Shown in pieces: positions 10,110 to 19,088 of a DNA stretch of 21,181 bases. The number at the start of each line of letters is the position of its first letter. Within the stretch, counting starts at the first letter, position 1. The stretch comes from Haplosporangium gracile. Its lineage: Eukaryota; Mortierellomycota; Mortierellomycetes; Mortierellales; Mortierellaceae. A program made the position numbers and the translations under genes. The notes under the pieces are model-generated. The model ran no database searches. It was not told where the DNA came from and saw only the letters and a list, made by a program, of their open reading frames with translations. The stretch covers positions 7,282 to 28,462 of the forward strand of contig JAAAUF010000541.1 of assembly GCA_015499985.1 (NCBI GenBank), written 5' to 3'.

Positions 10110-12975
10110 CTACTGGAAGATGAGGCCGTACCTCCAGCCGAGCAGCACAGCAATGATACAATAACTATTTGTTTCCAGAAGAAGAAAAAAAAAAAATACA
10201 AGGCGATACGTAGAAAATGAGAAGGTTCGTTAGTATTTGTTCCGAAATTAATGTTGGCATGGTCATCATCCTGTTTTCATAACCTAACAAGAAAAAACAA
10301 TGACCACAAATTCGATAGTAAACACTTACAGCGCCATAAATCCTAACAAAGCCCACCACCAGTACAGGGGCTCGCCATCTTCTCCTGGTTGTCCGGGCAC
10401 ATGCACGTTCATTCTACACAAAAGGAAAAAAAAAAAAAAAAAAAAAGAAACGCGAAAAGGGGACACATTCAGTGGTCAATGACTAAGTGCACAAAAAAAC
10501 CCCCTCCTCTATCGTTCGTAGCAAAAACACAATGTTAACATACCCCCAGAGACCGGTGATAAAAGTCATGGGGACGATCAAACTGGCGAAAAACGTCAAA
10601 GTCCCCACAACCTCGTTAGTCTTGTTTGAAAGCTGGTTAATCTCGAGCGAAATCTGAGCCAAGTAATTGGAATGCGATCGGTCAAGGATCTTTTCGTAGG
10701 ACCCCAGGGATTGGAGCATGGTCAGGACGTGGTCGAGGATGTCGCCGAGGTACAAGAGGATCTCGCCGTCGCGGTAGTGGTGTTGCAGTGGGGTGGTCAG
10801 TATATTGTGTTTAGAGTCGTCGTTCTTTGCTGATTGTACTCCTCCTCCTCCTCCTCCTGTTCCTGTTCCTGCTCCTGGGGTGACGGTAGTGGTAGCAGCG
10901 GCGGTAGCCGAAGAAGAAGCCAACGGTGCAACCGCATAGCGCTCATCAAATCGTTTCATCAAACCCCTCACAACATCCGCTTTGTTCGCCAATAACCTCG
11001 ACATGGCCATTACATTCTTCCTACATGCCCCAATCCTTCTCAACATATCCGTTGTCTCGTTCTCCCGAAGCAAGAGCACCAAATCATCGATGGAATCGAC
11101 TTCATATTCGATGGTTTGAATGGGCGAGGCAAAGGAATCGGTGATGTCGTCCAGGATGGCATAGTTGATCCAGTCAGGGGTTAAGGTGATGTGTGAACGC
11201 AATTGTTCTATTCTTCGTAAGACGTTCAAGTGATGGTTTGACGGCCGGAAATGGAACTATTATTGATACAAGAAAAGAACATGCAGGGTTAGATGAGATT
11301 AAACCTTCCCCTCCTCTTCTCTGCTCAAACACCAACATGGATACATAGGTAAAGAGAATAAACATCGGCATGCATGCACTAAATGTAGAACCATCCAAAC
11401 TAGCATACAAGGTGCATGAGAATGAAAGAACGAACTTACGGTGATAATACCATCCCTGAAAACAACACTGTACATGCTGGCGGGCTGAAGGTACGATCCC
11501 GAGTTGTAATCCTGATCAAATGTCCGGAAACAGACAAAGTAATAGTGTCTAAACACCTCGTACTTTTCGCGTTGCTCCTCTGTTGAGATATCTTCGATCG
11601 TGAGGGGATGAACATGGAAGTACTTAATAGAAATATATAAAAAAAAAAAAAAAAAGTAAGGTCAGCATGACGTTTTTTCTTTCAGATTACTTCATACAAC
11701 CTCTCCAGGGTGTTCTTCTCACACACTCGTTAAAACCGTACCCTGGCGAGGATTTGCATGTCAAAGTCGCTGGGGTCAAGAATATCAAGCCAGTAGCAGC
11801 CATCCTTGAGAAGGTCAGAAAAGACCCTGGGTGTCTTTGATCCCCCATCCGGTGCCTGGAGAGTGCAATTGCCGAGGATCTGGGACATGGACGGCGCTTG
11901 AACCACTCCCGACACTCGAGAGTAAAACGTATACCGCAGGGACTCTGGCAATGGCGGCTAATAAACGTGGAAAAAGGATTATTATTAGGAAAAGCACAGA
12001 AAGGTCAAAAAGACCGACAATGGGGAGATTAAAATATAACAAAAAGCCCAGCTCGCTTTGTTGCTCAGTTCATTTCACAGGACAAATTACCCTTGGAGCA
12101 CGCTCACTGTAAAAGCTGGCCTTTCGTGCAGATCGACGACGGAACTCACTCTGTCCGCTGTTGGCAGAGGTGGGGCCAGCAGCAAGGATGTTGGACGAGC
12201 TGACAGATGCAGTCCTCTCCAGGGGCTTGTTACTTCCTGCATCTCCTTCCTTGCACTCGAATTCAGTTCCTAATGCTCCGCCAGGAGCGTCCATAAAGGC
12301 GTTGTTTCTTTTGAATCCATTCTCGATCAACGTCGCCTCCGCAACAGAGGCATCAAGGCCGGCATAATCAATCACCATGGGTTTACCCGTATCATGTTGC
12401 CCATCGACATTCCGGTGCCCGCCCATGGGTGGATGATATCCGTTGTTGCGGAACAAGGAAGGATTATATGGTCGATTGGATTGCTGGTGTCCTGGCAAAC
12501 GCAAGGATCGGACAGAAGGAGTTGCGTTCCCACTGTGAGGATATATATAATGAGCGTCACCGCCGCCACGGAATGCATGGTGGATGGGAAGGTGAGGTGG
12601 GGATAATGGACGTGGGACGTCGTGACTCCTGTCACTGTAATCGACTATGCTTCTTCCACTCTCTCCTGCTCCTGTACCACCGTTGATGGTATCGGAGCTG
12701 AAGGGATCCATGCTGTTACTGGAGGTGGGCTGGAGGGGGAAGCCATAATTAGGTTCGACAGAGGGGAGGAAGGGCGGTTCACGGGGTTCGTCGTTTTGGT
12801 TGGGGAGTCGTAGGTGGGCAGGGGAGACGAGGGGAGAGGTTGGCTGGCTGGTGGGCTGTAGTGCTGTTGTGGGTGTTGGTGATATTGTCTCTTGTGGAGA
12901 AACGGGCTCGACGGAGATGAGGATGTCGTTTGGGTTGTGGTTGTGGTTGTGATTCTGATTCCGATTGCTGTCCAT
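10110..12975 (-). CDS. CorA-family Mg2+ transporter (fungal Alr/Mnr2 type)
   Basis: Six exons on the minus strand: 12975-12091, 11957-11742, 11622-11440, 11256-10544, 10413-10330 and 10164-10110. They total 2136 nt, or 711 residues, with consistent phases. CorA hallmarks in order are: WLDILDPSDFDMQILAR joined to YFHVHPLTIEDI; FRHYYFVCFRTF; VVFRDGIIT joined to FHF; LRRIEQL; TPDWINYAILDDITDSF; the long stalk helices; TM1 (about 643-664); and GMN (666-668), whose Gly codon is split by an intron. A short acidic loop (GQPGEDGEP) and TM2 (YWWWALLGFMALLYCIIAVLLG) follow. GMN is the selectivity motif of CorA, Mrs2 and Alr channels. The first 295 residues are disordered and Ser/Pro/His-rich, as in Alr1/Mnr2 rather than mitochondrial Mrs2, so plasma or vacuolar membrane is inferred. 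Start 12975 has A at -3 and G at +4; an in-frame hydrophobic extension to 13248 is judged to be CT-rich leader. Confidence 0.9.
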
Positions 12976-14174
12976 TGTCCCTTCTGTGGTTGATGTAGGA
13001 AAGAAAGGGAGGGGGAAAGGGAATGTGTTGGTTGTGCAACTGCTAGGTGTGCCAACAAAGTGGTGTGAAGAAAAGAAAGCAAACAAGCAGGCAAACAGGT
13101 CCAAGGAGAGTAGAGTGGCGAAAGGAAGCAAGGGGCAAGGGCCAATTGCAAGTGGAAGAGGAAAGAGTAGTAAAGAAAAGGGAGAGGAAGAGTAGAAAAA
13201 GAAAGAAAAGGTGGAGAAACAAAAGCGAAACAAGAACAAAATAAACAAGGCACGTTCATTGGTGTTATGTATGCATGTATGTGTGTGTGTATAAAAAAAC
13301 CCTTTTATTTTTTATTATTTCAACAGCAGCAAAGATCAGTTGATGTCAGATATCAGACAAACAGGCGCACGTTTTTGTAAGGAAGAACTGCCTGCCTGGA
13401 CTGACGCCCCTGATACTGTTCATCTATCTCTTCCTTCTTGTCACTTGCTTCATTTCCACATACATATCCACCATCTTTTTTTTTCCGGAAAAATGAAAGA
13501 ATGATTTCAATTGTGTCTGCCTGTCAGTCTCTTGCTGCTGATTGGACAACATTTTTATGTCCAGGTGGACATTGAAAGAAAAACTTTTTCCTTTTCCTTC
13601 GCTCTTTCTTTCTCTCTCTCTCTCTCTCGTCTTTACGTCTTCAACCCCCCGGCTGCAGCAAGCTGCTGCATTCAATTACAAGATGGTGGCTTTGAAAAAA
13701 GAGTCTCAGCATGTCCGCTTTCTGGGTACATACCACGATGATGTTTTTATCTATCGCATGGTACATTGCAAAATACGTAATTCTGCTATGATTAGCGATA
13801 TACATGCCCCTTGAGTACAATATTTGGTGGCGGGCATTGGATTGGATTGATCAGCTATGAGATCAGTAGTGTTGGCTGGGAGCAGTGGGCGTCAATGCGA
13901 AACCCAGCACTTTTTGCACCTGACCTTTTTCCCTTCACATCGCGGTACTCTGCAGGAAGGCAGTCACTCCCTTGCTCTTCACTTATTCATATCTTTCTCG
14001 TCTTCTCTCTTTGTGCATATCCTACCATCCTTCTTTTACTGCCTCTCCACTCCTCTCCACTTCTCTCCACTCCTCACCACTTCTCTCCACTCCTCTCCAC
14101 TTCTGTTCATCATCCCTTCACCCTATTATATCTTCCTCTTCTAGCGCTACACTGGTGCAACAAAACATTGAATC
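12976..14174. promoter_or_regulatory. Divergent promoter region, CorA and PA-RING genes
   Basis: About 1.2 kb between the starts of two divergent genes. It contains a GA-rich tract (about 13075-13235, CT-rich on the minus strand and so in the CorA leader), an alternating TC run near 13610-13628, and a 10-bp tandem repeat at 14041-14100. No gene is supported; open frames on both strands are low-complexity. Confidence 0.5.
14041..14100 (+). repeat. Six-copy 10-bp tandem repeat (TCCTCTCCAC type)
   Basis: Six consecutive 10-bp units, all ending in CCAC, alternate mainly between TCCTCTCCAC and TTCTCTCCAC, so a 20-bp superunit is also visible. The first and fourth units vary slightly. The array lies just upstream of the presumed start of the PA-RING gene. 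It is a pyrimidine-strand minisatellite; any regulatory role is inference. Confidence 0.9.
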
Positions 14175-17100
14175 ATGCTCCCTGTGCCCTCACACATGCC
14201 CTTCACGGACGTGTGCTCAACCGTCTCCTGCTGGGCACTCATCCTCTCTGTCATCTTTCCCCCAGCTCACATCCTCGCCCTCGACCTCATCTCCACCCCT
14301 ACTTGTACTCACTCACAGAACAAGCATATCAAGGATTGTGGACATCATCCATACAGGATCTCGCCCTCCTCGGCCTATTCTCTTACAGTCTATCTCGATT
14401 CTACCCCGCACCCCTTCTCGGCCTCGGCCTTGGTCTCGCCCACCTTGCTCTCTCCCACTCCTCCTCCCTCTTCGTCCTTGTTGTCCTCACAGGTCTCGTC
14501 TCCGGAAAAGTGCTCCGCTCATCCTCTTCGTCGTATCAGTCGTCATACCGCTCGCGCTCAGGGATCGGTCAAACGATCGCATATCAGCACGGTCCTCCTC
14601 CCTCCCTCTCCTCATGAACAGGAAAAGGTACATCCTTTCTCCTCTTCCTCTTCGACGACAAGAACCACTACTCCTGGTGCTTCAGCCCAAGATAATAACC
14701 AAGCCCACCGACCAGATCGACAAAAGATCTCGGACAGGAATATCATCAAGAAGCAGACCATCTACATCGCCAGCAGCAACAGTAACAACGACAAGAAAGA
14801 GCAAATCCCTCACGTCCGTGTGTCGAGAAGTCAGATCCTTCGTCTGATTCGCCACCAATCCTCTACAGACCAGAGTAGCCAACAGCCTCAACGTCAATGG
14901 TCGCAAATTTTGGACATCTTCTGGAACAGGGATACGTTTCAAGACACCACCGCCCCCGCTCCCCAGAACGATCGTCATACTCGTTACCACCAGCATACGC
15001 AGCAGCAGGAGCGCCATGACCATGCGGATGATTCGCCATTGCCCGACAGCGACAACAACTGGATTACCGAGAATGAAGAAGAAGAGTCTGGACTCTGGCA
15101 TGGCTATGTCTACCCCATAGGATGGAACAAGTCGACCATCAATAACGATTTCTTCCCTCTCTCCGTAAGTAATTTATTTTGCTTGGACACACACCACCAC
15201 CACCACCACTTGGTCGTTCGTTAGGAGTGTTTTGGCGTGAATGTGCGCTTGTGCGTCGCCTGTTCCCCAATTGTATTTCTTCTTCCCTCCCTCCCCTCTC
15301 CTTCCTGCACCTTCTCTCTCCTCTTTTGCTCAAAACTTTTTTTTCTTTCCTTCTTTTTTCCTGTCGTCATTGAGATGCATGGCAGTTGGTGTGGAGTCGT
15401 CGAGGTGGTTCGGGTTACCCGGTCGTGGTTGATTTTTATTCGGAGAAAACGAAAAAAACGAGATTTGTGGACCATTTGTACCCAAACAGCAAAGAAGAAG
15501 TAGGTCATATCGCAATGAGCAATTGAGGGCAACTCTCTTGGGGAAAGTATAAGACGGAACCGAGAGAGTGTCTCTTTGTTTGTCTGTTGTTGGTATTGCT
15601 TTACACTTTTTATCCAATGCTCCTTTCATTATTTGTTTATTCATATGCTCGCCTGTTCTTTTTTTTGCGTGTGTTTGTTTGTTGAAGGATCGGATCCGGC
15701 AACAGTTGAGCCATCTGACATTGGCTGAGGGGGACAAAAGAACCAAGGCAAGGCAGAGTGGAGTAGTGTGACACAAGAGTGGACACGGTTCGAGAGACAA
15801 ATGCGAAATAGGCGCATGGTTTACCCTTGTTATTTTACTCACCTTCCTTCGTCTCCTTTTGTCCGCTCATCTGTTCAATGGTGTCATCAATACCAAACAA
15901 GAGCGCCTTTTTTTATGTTAAATTTTGTCACTCTTGTTTTTTTTCCACCTCTCTCTGCTCTCTCTCTTCCTGAACTGCGCTTTTTTTAAAAAAAAAAAAA
16001 GCGAGAACAAGATAGAGTATTACCATACCAGAGAAGAGGGAAGAGGCGGAGAAAGCTGCTTGCCGCGGAGATGTAAACAAACCACCATGTTGTTGTGCCT
16101 TGTTTATTTTGCTTTGCTTATTCACTCTCCCTCAATCTCCCCTGTCCAACTTTCTTGCGCAAATATGGATAATCATCAATATCCGAAATCCATTAGGGCT
16201 CCATTCGCAAGTTCCCTCATTCATGGCCTCTGCGCTCATCTTCCTCATCTCCCTTGTTACCGCTGGATATCCCCTGGCTGGCCTTGGTCGAGTGCACTCT
16301 GCAAACAAAGCACCATCTCCGCTTAGCAACTCAGCTCGGCGCAAAAGCTGTCATTCTTTATTCCTCAGCAACAACAACAACAACAACATCATCGCACAAG
16401 GCTGAGGTCGTCCATTGCTCTACCCTCTTGACAGCAACAAATGCTTTTGGCGATTCCGGCGTTGACGTCTCTTCTGCTTCCCTTGTGCCCACCCTGACTT
16501 TGGACGCCCTGACTGCCAAGGATCTTTTGTCTGCCCTCCAAGGATTGGGCGATACAGGATTCGACGTTTCTGCAACCGTCACTCGTGCCGACAACATTCA
16601 GGAGGAGGAAGATTTCGACGACGATAAGAATGAGAGGGAGGACGTCAGCAGCAACGACAGCAGTAGCATGAATCGCGAGAAGAAGGGGATGGATGTGAGC
16701 GACAACCCGGGCTTTGTAAGCATCACAGCTGCATCTTCTTCTTCTTCCCAGATGCATAGCAGTTCGGGAGCAAGCGATTCGAACTCGACCGGAACAATCA
16801 CCATTGCAACTGACGCACATCAACAACAACGGACCAAGGAACTGTCTGTATCCTCTCTCTCGGATGCTCTCAAGTCTGGGACACTCCTGGTGAAAGGAGT
16901 TTTGGTCCGATTGGGTTTGGACAACGGATCTACGAGCAAGGCTGCCGGCGGACTTGTCACCCCAACCCCCAAAGTGGAATCATTGTCTGCGGCGAGTTCT
17001 TCGTCATCTTCAGCGGTAGCGGCAGGATGGGTTGAAAAGGAGGATACGGGTATGGTCTCAACACGATTCACACCCCTATCGGCCTCGGGGATCAAACCGG

Positions 17101-18638
17101 ACTTGATTCCGACCACCGGATGTGTTGACAGCGCTGTTGAGCAGCAACAGCAGCAGCGAGGGGGAAGAGGAGGAGGAGGTCTGCGCAGTGCGTCGTCGTC
17201 GTCGTTGGCACAGGCGAGCAACAGGCCAATCCTAAGAAGTCAACTCGGCGAAGCAGGAGCACGAGGAGTCAGCACCGCGACTGCCACTGTTGGCGGCAGT
17301 CAATCTGGACCTGGAGGACCCGCAAGAATTGCAGCAGCGGCTCTTTCGATGAGACAGGCGACTACCGAGCGGACTTCGATGAGGAGCGCCAATCGTCGGA
17401 CTACCACTGTTCCCTCTAGATCCAACCCATCTCTCAGCATTGTCGGTCGATTGATTCAACGGATTTATGCTTTCTCGCCCTCCAAGTTGGTCCAAGAGAC
17501 GGCGATTCTGGTCAAGGACGACAGTATGACGGGCAAGCTGGCGATGGTGCTGATGAGCACGATTTGTGGAGTTGGTGTGGGCATGTTTGGAGCACTCCTG
17601 TTTGTGGTCGCACTCAAGGTCCGCGTGTTCCAGACCCGTCGACGAGGCGGAGTGGAGGGTCGATTTGGACTGAATCTGCAGGCGACGGCGGCTTTGCAAC
17701 ATCAGCAGCAGTTGAGGGAGCACGGCTACAAGAAGGTCATTCCTCTTGGCATTCTTGAGTCCTTTGGAGTCCAGACTGTCTTGCACACCTCGACCTCGAC
17801 CATGATGACGAGTAAGGGTGATGATGACCTCCACTTCAAGCCCCAGTCTTGCCACAATGGAAACGGCAGCAAGAACAAGTTGGCCTATGCGGAGGACGTC
17901 TTTGAGATGGAGGAAGGGTTGCAGGATTTGGCGGCCAGGGAGAATTCACGTCGGGAGCGTGAACGGATGAGAATGACTCGGACCAGCAGTCATCTCTTCT
18001 CCCGCACAACTCCTACCGGCAGCTCTGGTCACCCCAACCGACGAGTTCCTGCTGCCGAGTGGGACTCTTACTTTGAAGGTGAGGAAATGGAGGATATTAC
18101 GGCTCATTCCTCATCAATGGCCCACGATCGTACTGCTGCCGACGAGGGAGAGACTGATGCTGATGAGGACGACGGTGTTGTCCCAGACCAGAACTCGATG
18201 GACATGGAGCGTCTCGCTGCTGCGATTATGACCTCCACCCGTCGAGGATCCTACCGTCGAATCTCGTTGAGCCGTTCCTCTGCCAACGAGACTGTTGAAC
18301 ACGGCGCGGACGGGGCTATTACCACTACCACATCCACTTCCGTCTCGACTTCGATCTCCTTGGCTCTCTCTTCATCCCAAAAGCACCAGGGAGGTTGTTG
18401 TGGAGCCAACAGCAGCCACCACCACGGAGACAAAAAAGACAAGAAGGAGCTCCCGTTTGCGAACGCAAACGCCCAGACAATGTGCCCAATCTGTCTGGGC
18501 GAGTACGAAGTCGGTGACCAGGTGCGGACATTGCCCTGTTACCACCAGTACCATCTGGCGTGTATTGATCCCTGGCTGTTGAATGTTGCGTCGCTATGTC
18601 CTATCTGCAAGCGCGACCTCTGGCCTGGCTCTCCTTAA
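14175..18638 (+). CDS. PA-TM-RING-type E3 ubiquitin ligase, 5' structure tentative
   Basis: The last exon (about 16197-18638) is clear. It holds the second half of a protease-associated domain (WLALVECTLQTK, LATQLGAKAVILYS, then VPTLTLDALTAKDLLSAL), a long Ser/Thr-rich lumenal stretch, one transmembrane helix (17538-17615) and a cytosolic tail. The tail ends in a canonical RING-H2 (18483-18608; C-x2-C-x14-C-x-H-x2-H-x2-C-x11-C-x2-C, with the E2-contact IDPW). Such proteins ubiquitinate membrane cargo in the endosomal/vacuolar system. I extend the gene upstream to exon 14175-15164, which opens with a hydrophobic signal-like segment (CWALILSVIFPPAHILA) and ends phase 0 at donor GTAAGT. Between them a small exon is likely: either 15688-15762 or one in another frame around 15741-15815. 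Alternative: two genes, the second starting near 16087 (CCACCATG context) or 16223. The RING call is firm; the 5' joining is uncertain. Confidence 0.62.
18483..18608 (+). other. RING-H2 zinc-binding domain
   Basis: All eight metal ligands are present in C3H2C3 order, from CPIC to the closing CPIC. The Ile and the Pro-Trp that contact the E2 enzyme are intact, so the domain should be an active ubiquitin ligase module. A His/Cys/Gly-rich patch lies just before it (about 18390-18430). Confidence 0.93.
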
Positions 18639-18780
18639 GAAGAAGCACCTTTGTACTGGTTTGTGCTTTATTTATTTCCCCTTTCTTTATGTATCTAGTC
18701 TTCATCATCTCCATTGTACATACATTCCCATCTTTTCATTCGTCTCCCCTCTCTTTACTAGCTAATACTTTTTGAAAAAA

Positions 18781-18786
18781 AATAAA
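18781..18786 (+). terminator. AATAAA polyadenylation signal of the RING gene
   Basis: Canonical AATAAA in an A-rich setting about 143 nt after the RING gene stop codon, preceded by a T-rich stretch. This is a plausible spacing for a fungal 3' UTR. Confidence 0.5.
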
Positions 18787-19013
18787 AAGCGTAACCAACG
18801 ATCAGAACAAAAAGATGCTCAAGGTGTGTGTATTGAGGCTTGACTCTTCGCAACATCTTCTCCCTCGCTGAGTCTTGACTTTCATACAGCCTCGTTGTTT
18901 GCCTCGTTGTTTGCCACCAACTTTCTTCAACTCACCTTATTGAACACCGATACTTTGCGCGAATCATCAGATTCACATACACAGCAGCATCGCTGACTAA
19001 AAAAAAACAACGC

Positions 19014-19059
19014 ATGAACAATCTACTCAATCGCCTATCTTCCTTGGATAAGAACTTTT
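19014..19059 (+). pseudogene. Possible orphan first exon
   Basis: ATG followed by 15 codons (MNNLLNRLSSLDKNF) and one extra base, then a strong donor GTGAGT at 19060-19065. The upstream sequence has promoter- and leader-like composition. No matching downstream exon is visible on this strand; instead the 3' end of the antisense WD40 pseudogene begins immediately after it. This could be the remnant of a gene cut off by rearrangement, or chance. Function unknown. Confidence 0.25.
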
Positions 19060-19088
19060 GTGAGTATCGCAGTCAATTGTTAATGTAT

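Larger units (their letters stand above)
18639..19088. other. Intergenic region with polyA signal and possible promoter
   Basis: About 450 bp. The 5' part holds the 3' end of the RING gene, with AATAAA at 18781-18786. The rest looks like a fungal promoter and leader on the plus strand: CT-rich, a 12-bp direct duplication GCCTCGTTGTTT near 18891-18915, and an A/C-rich stretch running to an ATG at 19014. Confidence 0.45.
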
